The notes beneath the pieces are model-generated. The model saw only the letters and a program-made list of their open reading frames with translations, was not told where the DNA came from and did no database searches. A DNA stretch of 64,000 bases from Allolobophora icterica (taxonomy: Eukaryota; Annelida; Clitellata; Crassiclitellata; Lumbricidae): the NCBI GenBank assembly GCA_963556255.1, contig OY744614.1:37991054-38055053 (forward strand), written 5' to 3'. This document shows positions 13,401-23,800 of the stretch, piece after piece. The position numbers were made by a program, and so were the translations under genes. Numbering within the stretch: position 1 is the stretch's first letter; each line of letters begins with the position of its first letter.

Positions 13401-13942
13401 AATAATAATAATAATAATAATAACAATAATAATAATAATAATGACAATTTCTATGGCACCGTAACACAGCCTTGCCGTTACAAGGGTGCCTACACACCAA
13501 GGGTGCCTACACACCCTTGATTCATACTATACTGTTACGGTACCTTAGTAATCTTTAGACAGTAAAGATAATATCTGAATGTGTTTGCAGTTAATTTCAA
13601 CTCTGGATGGATTGCTATGAAGCGGCATATAGTTGTTTAATCTCCGAACTAGACTGCTACCTTAGTGATCTTTAGACAGCTTTTATCAATCTGTCCATGA
13701 AAAGATTCTACATTAATAATCTTCCAACGGCTAGAGTTGCTACATAAATGTTTATTTATATCACACTGAGCAAGTTTGTCATGGATTATGACAATTTACC
13801 AGAAAAAAGTAGTTGTGCCATCATCAAAGAAATCTTTAGCAATATTTTTGTACGATTCCCAGTCATGAGCTGTGGCTTGGACTGCTTGGCCATTGGAGGA
13901 TGAATGGTCTGTAAAACGATCAGACAACTTCTTATCTCCCAT
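4460..13942 (-). CDS. PTDSS2: Phosphatidylserine synthase 2, complete gene of 11 coding exons
   Basis: Enzyme of the ER and mitochondria-associated membranes that swaps the ethanolamine of phosphatidylethanolamine for serine (family knowledge). Exons in reading order: 13942-13800, 12853-12752, 11472-11390, 11147-11080, 9956-9822, 8766-8716, 7519-7406, 6766-6648, 6158-6044, 5516-5371, 4790-4460. All borders are GT-AG, phases agree, total 1407 nt = 468 aa, close to the roughly 490 aa of vertebrate PTDSS2. Landmarks: DDGTTTFFW (40-48) before the first membrane segment, [10 protein letters not shown] (82-91), [14 protein letters not shown] (154-167), [24 protein letters not shown] spanning exons 7 and 8, [41 protein letters not shown], and a basic, serine-rich C-terminus. 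Exon 6 is only 51 nt. The ATG at 13942 is the first Met of the exon, but its upstream frame is still open, so an extra 5' exon is possible. PTDSS2 fits better than PTDSS1. Confidence 0.95.
5565..5745 (+). mobile_element. LINE 3'-end remnant
   Basis: On the plus strand the sequence reads [10 protein letters not shown], the usual C-terminal motif of the LINE open reading frame seen elsewhere in this window (compare [10 protein letters not shown] at about 18500). It is followed by the family tail GGTGCTATATAAATG at about 5695. It lies in the last PTDSS2 intron, antisense to the gene. Heavily decayed. Confidence 0.65.
7825..7910 (+). repeat. Dispersed repeat, uninterrupted copy
   Basis: The run from TATATTGTATAAACTATATG through CCAAAGTGCGGTATAAGCAG to TTGGTAGTAATAAAGAATAT is repeated at 15428-15690, where the second copy is split by about 190 bp of extra DNA. 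Both copies end in an ACTT-rich microsatellite. I do not recognise the family. Confidence 0.6.
7971..7998. repeat. Perfect 28-bp palindrome
   Basis: Fourteen bases, AATTTTACTTTAAA, are followed at once by their exact reverse complement with no spacer. It lies in PTDSS2 intron 6, between exons 7 and 6. It is AT-rich, so it may be no more than a chance or replication-slippage product. Confidence 0.85.
8952..9090. repeat. 25-bp minisatellite in a PTDSS2 intron
   Basis: Five copies of a 25-bp unit containing CTTCCACCACAGGCTGCC. The three middle copies appear identical; the first and last lack one CTCT. On the minus strand it forms a short open frame of repeated [15 protein letters not shown] peptide, which is a repeat artefact and not a gene. 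Confidence 0.9.
9600..9668 (+). repeat. LINE/SINE tail fragment
   Basis: Contains GGGAGCCTCTAAGGAG, then CTTGAAGTGGCGCTATACAA, then an ATTACGATT simple tail. This is the same order as the tails at 25550-25612, 36810-36865 and 60340-60410. It lies in PTDSS2 intron 5, just 3' of exon 5. Confidence 0.6.
10080..10370 (-). repeat. SINE type B, divergent copy
   Basis: On the minus strand a tRNA-like head (TAGAGTAGTGGTAACATCAC, then a degenerate B box around GATCGGCTCCCG) leads through GCCTTGCATGGCTGCC to an ATT-rich 3' end. The order matches the copies at 15060-15262 (minus) and 59925-60115 (plus). This copy carries about 80 extra bases between the B box and the GGCGCC segment. It lies in PTDSS2 intron 4. 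Confidence 0.7.
10700..10918. repeat. 24-bp minisatellite in PTDSS2 intron 4
   Basis: About nine imperfect copies of a 24-bp unit containing GGCAAACTGTGCCCCATGCT. Because 24 is a multiple of three, several frames on both strands stay open, producing long low-complexity frames of 70 to 146 codons. None has homology or splice context, so I treat all as repeat artefacts. Confidence 0.92.
11709..12130. mobile_element. Non-autonomous DNA transposon, hAT-like (422 bp)
   Basis: Left end CAGTGGCTCAAAACCCGTC and right end, read inward, CAGGGCTCAAAACCCGTC form an inverted repeat of 18-19 bp with one gap. The flanking octamers ATGTGACA and GCGTCACA agree at 5 of 8 positions, so the target duplication is weak. 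No coding capacity. It lies in PTDSS2 intron 2. Confidence 0.7.
12900..12946. repeat. 12-bp tandem repeat
   Basis: Three exact copies of CTTAAGTCTCAA and a degenerate fourth, about 45 bp upstream (in gene sense) of the PTDSS2 exon 2 acceptor. No function is suggested. Confidence 0.85.
12975..13140 (+). repeat. SINE type D copy
   Basis: A tRNA-like B box (GGTTCGAGCTTCC) is followed by GGGACCTTGAGCAAGTCCTT, CAAAATTGCTCAGTG, ATTGATGCTTGGTCATTAGC and a short ATAATA tail. The same order on the minus strand is seen at 45345-45490 and 46905-47085. It lies in PTDSS2 intron 1. Confidence 0.75.
13402..13442. repeat. AAT microsatellite
   Basis: About 13 AAT triplets with one interruption, in PTDSS2 intron 1. 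Confidence 0.95.
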
Positions 13943-14910
13943 TTCACCTGCTTTAAATATAAAATATGCATGAAACAGTTATCAGTCACATTGTCAATCA
14001 CAACATCAATTAGTTGATAGTGTAAAGTTGATAGTGTAATATATATCGAAAAATGGTTACAATATGGTTTTTGAACACAAAGCTGGCAAGACAAGAGAAG
14101 TTGAGCAATGCTGAGATAAGTATTAGGATTGGTGACTATTTATGGAATAGCCCGCTAATTGACCCAACTCAACCCTCCACCCTTTGAGGGTTGATAAGTT
14201 GCGTAGGATGGGAGGCTGCAAAAATGTACTGATGCTGATTCGTCACAACAAGTGATTTACCTCTTACAATGCTGCATCTTACATTTAAACAAGAGTCAGT
14301 ACGAAACCATACAGAAAACCAAAACGAAAATTTACTCATGTTTATTCAGTCTAGGGCCAGAATCAACCAGTCCAGGTTATAGCGTCAACACCTAAATTCG
14401 GTTTGTTACAATTCTAACATCGCTCCGGTACGTTTAACAACCCAAAGTGCAATCACAAGTAACTGAGGTACAATGATTCATTGACAGACAGTATCAATAC
14501 AGTTGCATCAGGCTGATCTTGCGACGAAGTTTATGACAATAAATGTCGGGCACGGTGTTTACAAAACTTTATATTGTACAGATCGGTAATGTTCCGAGTT
14601 TTCTCGTAGCAGAACTTCTAACAGAATTAAGAAACTGAAATTCCGTACCTGCCAAGACAGTTTTTACGGACAAACTAAAAAGTTAAATGAATATGTTACA
14701 AAAATTCACGTTCTACCATCAACTCATCAGGACTCCATATCATATGCGGATGGCGTGTCCTTGGTCGGCTCATCTAGTTCGCGGATGTTTTATAGCGCTA
14801 TGCTTTAATGGCAATGGCGTGACGAAGTCTTACGATTTCACTCAATTGAAGCGACTATCGACTGATACTTTATGTATTACTATAGCGGCGCTAAGGAATC
14901 AATTAGCTTA
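13943..14910 (-). promoter_or_regulatory. Probable 5' region of PTDSS2
   Basis: Upstream of the first coding exon. A usable donor, GGCAG followed by GTACGG, lies on the minus strand at about 14648, and a possible acceptor (AAAGCAG) lies 6 nt before the ATG at 13942. A non-coding first exon near 14650-14700 is therefore plausible. The stretch 14700-14900 is richer in CpG than its surroundings. I see no TATA box that settles the start site. Confidence 0.3.
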
Positions 14911-15059
14911 GATATAATTCGTTAATGCAATTTAAATTGCAGAAGTAGTTGTAGTTGTTGTTGTTGTTGGAGGAGGAGGGGATGAGATTTCCCTTTTAAA
15001 ATTTTATACACAAATCTTGTTCCCATAATCCCAGAAACAACCAGTGTTGTTTCACATTT

Positions 15060-15262
15060 TTATAATAATATTCTTTATTATTTCAAACTGACAGACGCAG
15101 TAAGATTACATTGAAACATGAAAGTACAATCAAGATCTTCATAAAACACACGGTTTGGCAGCCATACAAGGCGCCGCCCTAGAGGGGGTTACGGTAATCG
15201 ATCCGCGAACCTAATGCTCTCCTGGCCATGAGTGTTACCATTACTCTATCCACCTCCCCTCC
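15060..15262 (-). repeat. SINE type B, near full-length copy
   Basis: Minus-strand order: tRNA-like head with GAGTAATGGTAACACTCATG, GGCCAGGAGAGCATTAG, B-box region, CCCCCTCTAGGGCGGCGCCTT, GTATGGCTGCCAAACC, AAGATCTTGAT, TTTCAATGTAATCTTACTGC and an AATAATATT 3' end. It matches 59925-60115 along its whole length. A clean model copy for the family. Confidence 0.85.
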
Positions 15263-15427
15263 TTTATGAGACATCAGTTTAATTTATCAGGTTTTGTTTC
15301 GTAAATAATACACATAGGGCTTACTAAAGTAGGCCTATTTGAGTGCATGTTCGCTGACTTAGGCCTACTTACATTATACGACCGAGTAATAAAATCTAAT
15401 GAGGAAGATATTTTGACAAGAATGCTT

Positions 15428-15760
15428 TATATTGTATAAACTATATGTAAACCAAAGTGCGGTATAAGCAGTTACCACCGTAGCACCCTGCTGTCTCCTC
15501 GGCTTGACCTCCCAGACTCTGACCTGGCACCGGAATGGATAAGGCGGATATGGCTATTGCGGACTTGATTTGATATAGCGCCGGTGTTAGCTGGTCTCTC
15601 TGACGTAGCTTTTGTGTGGCGCTGAGAAATTTCGGAGATTTACATTTACATTTAGGCCTACAGTTGGTAGTAATAAAGAATATATTTACTTACTTACTTA
15701 CTTTCTTATTTTACTTACTTACTTACTTACTTATAGCCTTATGATTAATGAGATATCAAA
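15428..15760 (+). repeat. Dispersed repeat split by a roughly 190-bp insertion
   Basis: Compared with the intact copy at 7825-7910, this copy is opened after GTATAAGCAGTT and resumes at AGTTGGTAGTAATAAAG (about 15661). The inserted DNA (about 15471-15660) ends in TTTACATTTACATTTAGGCC and contains TATAGCGCCGG and TGTGGCGCTGAGAAATTTC, a tail type also hinted at near 17560 and 53420. A 4-bp AGTT repeat flanks it. It ends in an ACTT microsatellite. Confidence 0.6.
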
Positions 15761-15837
15761 CCATACATAGGTGAGTTCGAAATCGACTTAGGGGTATAGA
15801 GATTTTTTCAGATTTCTTTCCCTCTTTCGTTCCCTTT

Positions 15838-16329
15838 GGGGCCATCCATTTAGTACGTACGCAGAAGTCCAGACAAACTTGACCCCCCTCTCTGTACGCA
15901 TGTGTACTGTTTTACCTCCGCCCGCCCCCCTCCACCTGCGTACATTGACGAACCCTACCCCCCCCCTCCCTAGAACGGTCTCTTTAATCTATGGGCCAAG
16001 CCGTCAGGCTGTGTCTGACTCGCTGCCGAGCTGTGTGATAGTTTAATAATACCAGTCAGAAGTAGCGTGGCATAGAAGTGACACCTCTCCCACAGTCCTA
16101 GGCCTACTTCTCCCAGTAGTAGCCTACTTGTCTCATAGCTGCAAGAACTGAACTGTGGCTCATTTGAAGGCCAATCAGTTTGAAGGCCAATATACCCCTA
16201 GACAAATTATAGGTTTTACTCCCACCCCGTTTCCTATGCGTACACATTATCAGTAGACCCCATAGGCAAGCATACGCATTTGGGTTAATCCCCTCCCTCT
16301 CCATACGTATGTACTAAATGGATGGCCCC
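15838..16329. mobile_element. Inverted-repeat DNA transposon (MITE, 492 bp)
   Basis: Both ends read inward as GGGGCCATCCATTTAGTAC, a perfect 19-bp terminal inverted repeat, followed on each side by a TACG-rich sequence. Flanking bases are TTT on both sides, so the duplication, if real, is about 3 bp. No transposase frame. It lies between PTDSS2 and ATP6V1C. The superfamily is not assigned. Confidence 0.85.
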
Positions 16330-17885
16330 TTTCAAACTGAGCTATTAAACGTGTACACTAACCGCAACATTGGAGGAAACATCAGACGGTGAAGGAGAGG
16401 ACTGTGCACCAGGCCACTCGCCTTTATATGCCGAGGCCAAGAAAATGAGTCTATAATCACTTCAGATACATTGCTGTCTCTTCCCCGAAGACAACCTAAT
16501 GTAATAGACTAATAGTTGAATAATGGGCTATGGGACTAAAATCACTTGGGTTTTTTTCTGAAACACTTTACTAGCAGTACAGTTTCTTTACAAAGTTTAG
16601 AATATAATTTTATGACATCACTGAATTTCACTCAACATTGTCAATCAAGAGAATCCAATATGTGTGTCTCAAAAACTCCACAAAAGCACTAAATTTGTGT
16701 TTCAATTAATGACTAACTATACCAAGTGTACGACACGGTGGTCACACGAGCATGCCGTTGCAGGTTTGATTCCACAAAAGGACAATGGGCAAGCACTTCT
16801 GCCACCAAGTAGTAGTTTTAATTGGGTACTGGAGTAAGATGAGAACTAAATGACAAATTCAACAATGCGCTGGTTCCACGTCCAGGACCTACGGATTCAT
16901 CCATTGCCAGCTCAAGAGTCGAGTTAAGGAAATGAGCACTTTTCCACGTGCGATATCACATTTTACTTTACTTTACCCATATATTAACATGTTTATTCCC
17001 TTGCTGCATTGAGCAGACAATTCAGTAAATGCAAGTCTGTCTTATATTCAAACTATACTATGTTTAAATCGATCGACCTCGCTTTGGAATTTACTGCCCA
17101 TGTTTGTGCATTTCTGTAAATTCTGTACGGTCATGTTGGTCTAAGCTTCGACTTGCTTACGCTCTCAATTTCGGTGACCTAGTGAATTTTAGGGGAACTC
17201 TCCAGAAGACGTTTTACAATTTCTTAAATGGCCTCAATCGATGCACTGAGCAAACAACAGTAGCACTATAAATGTCATTAGGTAAGACTAAAACAAGTAC
17301 GTGAAAATATATTTATGATTATGAGTAGCATCTGTGTAAACAAATCAGGCCCCCCCCCAGTAGTAAAACAGAACGTTGAATAAAATCTCAAGTTTCCGTT
17401 TAATAATCAACCAAATCAATACAAGAAAACCAGATAGAGCTCGTTCAGAAACCTCATACCAGATCTAGATTCTACATGTATGTATAATTATTTATAATGT
17501 ATATTTCAAAACACATTTTATTTACTATGGCCTGCACTCCTGCTTTAACTATACTACAGCACTAGTGAATAGGCTGGTGCTCTGCGCTTGACCTTTGAGT
17601 GGTGCTTTAGAAGTTTGGAGATTGCTATATGATTACAGTAAAAAGTGACTCCAGGTGCGATGAGCTACTGCAAGAACAATATCTATTTGAACGCTATTCA
17701 ACATTTTAAAATATTCAACTTAATTTTCATCCTTTAACATCCATCAATCGAGTGATTATATTAACAATAAATGTCTTAAGGCACATTAAAACCAATGCAG
17801 CATTGCTGGTCTTGCTTGTTTAAACAGGCTCGCTTCTATTAAACACGTGGTAGGTCCATCATTTGGGGTATTTTTAAAAAACTCT
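16330..17885. other. Spacer downstream of ATP6V1C
   Basis: No coding segment seen. A minus-strand AATAAA lies at 17517-17522, 364 nt after the ATP6V1C stop codon, and is a reasonable candidate for its polyadenylation signal. A decayed repeat tail with GTGAATAGGCTGGTG lies near 17563. Confidence 0.45.
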
Positions 17886-20800
17886 TTAGACCTTGACTTG
17901 CTCCACCATGTCGACACCGACTTTGAAAAAGACATACGGGAAATAATCAGTCATTGACATATTAATGCCTGGAATCTCGACCATCTAAAAACAGCAACAG
18001 AAGTAACATGTGATAACACAAAAGAATAGGAATTACCGGTTAAAAACAACATTAACGGCATCTGTTGCATAGCAGTTACAGCCATAATGTTAGATTAAAA
18101 TAAAAAAATTTGCTTAGACTCGGCACTTCAACGACGAGTGTGTACTAAAACATAAGGAAAGCTAATCCCCCTCGAGTCATCAGAAGGGTTTAGGATTCTT
18201 TTTGTTGTAAGTGCATACTGCAGAATTTCATGGTCAGTTAGTTACTCCTTAGCTACCTATTAGTCCTTCTGCATGCTATGAACTTCGGATTGCCTGCAGC
18301 AGACTGTGTCCATTTTCGAACTTTCTTACAAGGGATCATTCGCTGACCAGGCCAAGCTCTTGGTCCCCCGCACGCGGACAGCCATTATGCAGCGCCGTTC
18401 TTTTTCGGTCACTGGCCCCGCAACCTGGAATGGCCTTCCTGTTGCACTCCGCCTGGTCCCTATGACTCACACTACCTTGTTTCTTACAAACTTGAAAACT
18501 ACTCTCTTTAGCCGTGGTTGGACTAGGAGCGCTCCTGAGTAGATAACCTTGAAGGGGCGCTATATAAATGCTCCTTAATAATAATAATAATAATAATAAT
18601 TCAAGTGCATAAAGTGCAGGTGTTGGGCGAAGATATCAAGCAAATTAACGTGAGATAGACAGTACGGAATAGACTACTTTATCCAAGATCGGTAATGATA
18701 GCAGTGGCATATACACCTAGATGGTCAGCCTTCAACAAACGCACTCCTCGGATGCCTAGCATCTGCATGCCATTTGGGTATGCCACATTAGGCATAATTA
18801 TAGCATCCAAAAACATTCTTAACATTATACACGGCATCACAGCGGAGGTTTAACAGATGCCACATCTTTCAATAAATGGACAACCATTGCTCATACGACT
18901 TAACTACAAATTGCATCAATCGTAATTTACTTTTCATAATAATCACGCACAAGCAGAGGCGTCTACACCATAGAAACCTTGGAGCAAATGCTCCATCCAA
19001 GAAAAAGGGGGGAGATCTGTCAGTGTGTGTGCCACCATTTTAGGGGGGAATGAACGGGAAGTGGGGAAGAAAAGGGGGAAAAGGGACGTTGCTCCAATGA
19101 CTTAGGGGGAGATAGATGCCCCTGCGCACAAGAGAACTTATCAGAATCAGTCGGCATTGATGCTTACATCGGCTTTAGAGGGCTTGGTGACTCCTGTTTC
19201 CAGGTAAGCGTAGTGTAGGTTAAGCACTTCCTTCAGTTTCTTCTGGGACTTCCTTGGTGGAGCGAGAACCATTGCCTGGAAGTTCACAGGCAGTCCAAAC
19301 CTACAAGCAACAACCATTGACAGGCAGAGTCGATACATAAACAGTCAATACACAGTCAATATACATAGTCAATACACAGACAGTACACAGCCATCACACA
19401 GTCAATACAGTCAAATAAACAGCCACAACACAGTCAATAAATAGTCAATACACAGTCAATAAATAGTCAATACACAGTCAATAAATAGTCAATACACAGT
19501 CATGCAGACACAAAAAATACAAGTACCAGTAGCACACATAACATGCACATATAACAAGTTAAGACAATAAAGAAATTCCATTAGCTTCATTCATTCATAC
19601 TCATATAAAAAAGCTACTGGAATACATATTGAACTCGTAAATGCATTATCATCAACCAAGCGTGCCATCATGTTGCACATATGCTGACAACACCATCCTG
19701 AAATCAGTTGTACATAATCGGGTGAACCACTTATCGGGACCTCAAAACTATTTGTTTTAACCGTTTGACAACTACCAACACACCATAGAAGAACAAACTC
19801 CATATATATTGACTATGGAATAGCACACATGAAACAATTGAAAACATATTTCTCATGCTTAGTAAATTGCAGCTGCGATTGTTAATCGGTGTAAGCCTGC
19901 TTATATCCCTTGGCTGATTTGGTATGTTACTGTTTATGACACAGTGTCATAACAAAGAACCTCCTCCTTTATCCACTGGCAGAACTATTGATTGGCTGGA
20001 AGCAGCAAACCAGATACAGACACAACGAAAGATCTAATGTACAATGTGCACTCCCACATACTTTCAACCACTATTATCTCAGTACGTCCCACCCCTCAGT
20101 CCGAGATCTTCGGATATAGGTCTCTTGGTTGAGCCTTGATGTAGCACTGTCACGGGCTCTCGTGCATTCCATGTTGCTGCCTCCCAGGAATGGAATCACC
20201 TACCAATGTCTGTTCAATGCTCGAACTCTATCTTTTCCTTTAAAAAAATGCCTCAAAACTAACAATTCCTCATTGTCTTTCAAACATCAGGATAATTATA
20301 CTGCTCTGCATCTGGTGACCGACTAACCGCGCCTCAGATTCACATTTCTGTGTGATTTTGCGAGCGTTAACATTTTTTAATAATAGTAACAATAATGTAA
20401 TAAAGAAACTACCAATAGTTTACGTAATTATCCAAGAAGTTTCTAATGAAACCTGAGCCAACAAAACATAGTCACCTGAGGACGGATTCCACATATGTTC
20501 TCAGCGCCTTCACGTGCAACCATGAACTGAACGTTTCGCTGAAGTTGACCTTAAGCCATCGGACGATCAAAGTCTAGTGACAACCAGCCAACAGATAACA
20601 TGAAATTAAACCCAAGCCATTCACAGATGTCAGAGTTCCCTACATGCAAATCTCTGTTAATGGATATTCAAAAGGTGCTACAAAATTTCGAAGATATGTG
20701 CTGAAAAATCTGAATTATTTACCATGACAAAATCAAACTTGTAAATATTGACGAATTCTGATTTGCTGTCAGAATTGTATGTTTAAATGAAAACTGATTA

Positions 20801-23800
20801 TACAGTGAAGAAAAATCGTAGAAAGACTTATACTTTCCACAGGAAAGCCTCGAATTTAATTAACAGTGAGAGATTCTGCTAAGCAGTTGAAAACTTAAGT
20901 TACAATGAGAAAATCATATGAAAAAAGGCAAATTTCCCTTACTTTATTTATAGCATTGAAAGCTCTAATGCAGGCAACAAGTAAAATTTTACCTTACATA
21001 ACACTGACTTTCCAATACATTTAAGAAGTTCTAAAATGTCTGCTCACAAACTGTTTCTTCTTTTCGGTAAGCAGCTTTATCAGTTCAGTCTTTCCATTTT
21101 GCACATCTGCTTCATTGTACGAAAAATCTCGCACAACAAACCTTCACAACGACACGACATTTTAACGTAAACAATCTACCACACTAACTAATGTGCTAAG
21201 TAACACATTAAAAATGCCCTGAAAGCCTTTTGATGAATGAAATCACTAAGTATTCTAGAAATCTCACGATTACAATTGCAGATAGCACAGATTCACTGCG
21301 GATGGAGAGGCAACTCTCATTTTCCATTCATCCATTTGCTCAACATTCTGATTTTGTAATTTGTAAATAATCACTTCATCATGAGAAACTAATTTCCTAT
21401 AAGCCATCGGAGAAGCCCATCTCCATCCTAAAGGTGGCATAACTCCTCAACATGTACCCTCTTCACTTTCACATCATTAGCGCTCCATGCTCGTAAATAT
21501 CTTGCACAGCACAAGTTCTGGAACGACACAGATGCAGCCAAAAAGACAGGTTTCCATGTAGGCTTCAATCAATCAGTTGATGACTTAGGCATTAGGATAA
21601 CGACGCTATGAAAGTTATTCTCACGTAAAATGGTTGCCATGCAAAAACCACTAGATATTCAAAAAATGCATGTAAGACTTTCCTGATAAATAATAAGAAA
21701 CTGATAAAGAATATACTTACTCACTTACAATATAACTGATTAGTCGGCAACTACTGTTACCAGAAGCGTGCAATAAATACTTGATAATCTCATAAAACCC
21801 CGAGTTCATGAAACCCGGTAATCAAAATATGCCACATCATCATCGTACATACTTATTCTCTCGGCAGTGAAGCTTAAATTCATCGACCACTTTGGCAAAG
21901 ACCGTTGCAGTCACCAGTGCATTTTCATTGTCCTCAAAGATCACACTGCAAAGTCAAACAAAGCTTTTAACTACGAAACCCACTTCGCAGATGTTAGAAG
22001 TTACCAGAATCAAATTACATTGTGGCATTTTACATTACAACTATTTACGACAAATAGCATTCTGCCCCATATGTTCAAAGTCTGTAGACCCTGGAGTCTT
22101 GTACAAATTACAATTGCTAATTCAAATATAACCTAATATCTCAGGCATGTCCGTTCCTCTGTAACTTTAGATCATGATATACTTTGCAGAATTTGGTTCA
22201 GAATGTTCTAATATTTTCCATCAACGTTCAGTAGATATCGCTGATGCATAAGTCGCTCCAACTTAAAATTTATTCGTACCTTGAACTTCGTGGCACAACC
22301 ATGTCGCTCAGACGTTCATACTTGGTAAACCAGTCCTTCTGAGATGAACTGGAAAGAGCGGACACCAACACATAAGTAACATTTGATGAAATCCTACGTT
22401 ACGATCCACTAAATTATATATAAAATGATCTACATCGATGGCAAAAGCTTCTACTGATAGACCAAGGCATCAACAGGTGGCAATAGTGGGTTCCACTGGT
22501 TCCTCTGTTTGAGCAACAACCATTAATGGACACTTTGTTCCGCCCAAAGGCAGAGAAAAACCACATGATACAGCAACAGTTACCCAGTGGGGGGGGGGGG
22601 GATAACTCAAGTCAACAGCTGTGCTTCAAGCGAAAGATTAGTTTACTTCAGCAGTCAGGACAATGCCTCTGAGAATGTTGTCTTCGGAGAGTAATATACG
22701 TGCAACTCCTTACAAATTATGCACTTAGAATACGGACTTACAATGATTCACAATAACCAACAGACACAGGTTAACCAGACATTCCTTACAACATGCTCCA
22801 TTATAACATGAATTCTAATTTAACGCGGCTGGAGCCACGGACTTAATTATCTCATTATAACATGAGCTCATTATTCCATGGATAGTTCCTGACATGGCAG
22901 CAATGTATCGAGCTGTTCACGTACATCAATAGTTTGTGCTTTTCTGTTAAAAATTAAACCACTTCGTACAGACCCAGGAATTACGACAATCAGGGTGACA
23001 AGATACTCAGAATCCTGTACAACGTCCTCCTTCTTTACGATCTCTGTAAGATTCCGCGTCACAAGACTTCCACTGACGACAGAAAACACAATAAATGCAG
23101 ATAACAATTACTCAGGTAAAACCAAAAGATGCACAGAATATCAAGCACTATGCACTAACAAAAATGAAATATTTCAATTCTGAGCACTTCCTATATTGCT
23201 TCCTCCTGTCCTCTGCTAGTCCAATTCCAAACATCATTCCCAACATTCACTGTAGCAGTTTGCCTGTATACCTACCAGACCTCTGGCGCTGGACCTTGCC
23301 TCGCATTTAACTACCTGGTAAAGTATCTGTGAACAATCTGGTTCCTATGACACAGCTGCTTTGGGTGCTGAAGCTAATCTGAGAGCACATGGTGTCTACA
23401 AACTAAGAAAAAAGGCTGCTTTTATGAGATTTACAGTACTCAATCTAAATAAAAAAAGATCTACAGTGAGCAAAAATTCAGCAGCCCAGTTGAGGTTTGC
23501 AACCGTAATCAGTAATGTTTAAAGAAGATGGGTGTAAATAATGAACAATAAATGTTACACATAATACGCATAAAATTTACGGAAACAGGAATAAATTTAA
23601 AAGACGAAAGTTGATGCAGTTTGTTATTTGTGACAAGAAGGACTTCGGCTAAACTCACGTTGACTTTCTTTCAATGTTCTGAATGTTGGCTTTGAGACCG
23701 TTGTATGATTGTGATTTCAACTTCATATCTCCATCTATCTGTGTCACATTCTAAAACATAAATAAAAAAGTTAATGTAACCAAATATTTAAACAGCATGA

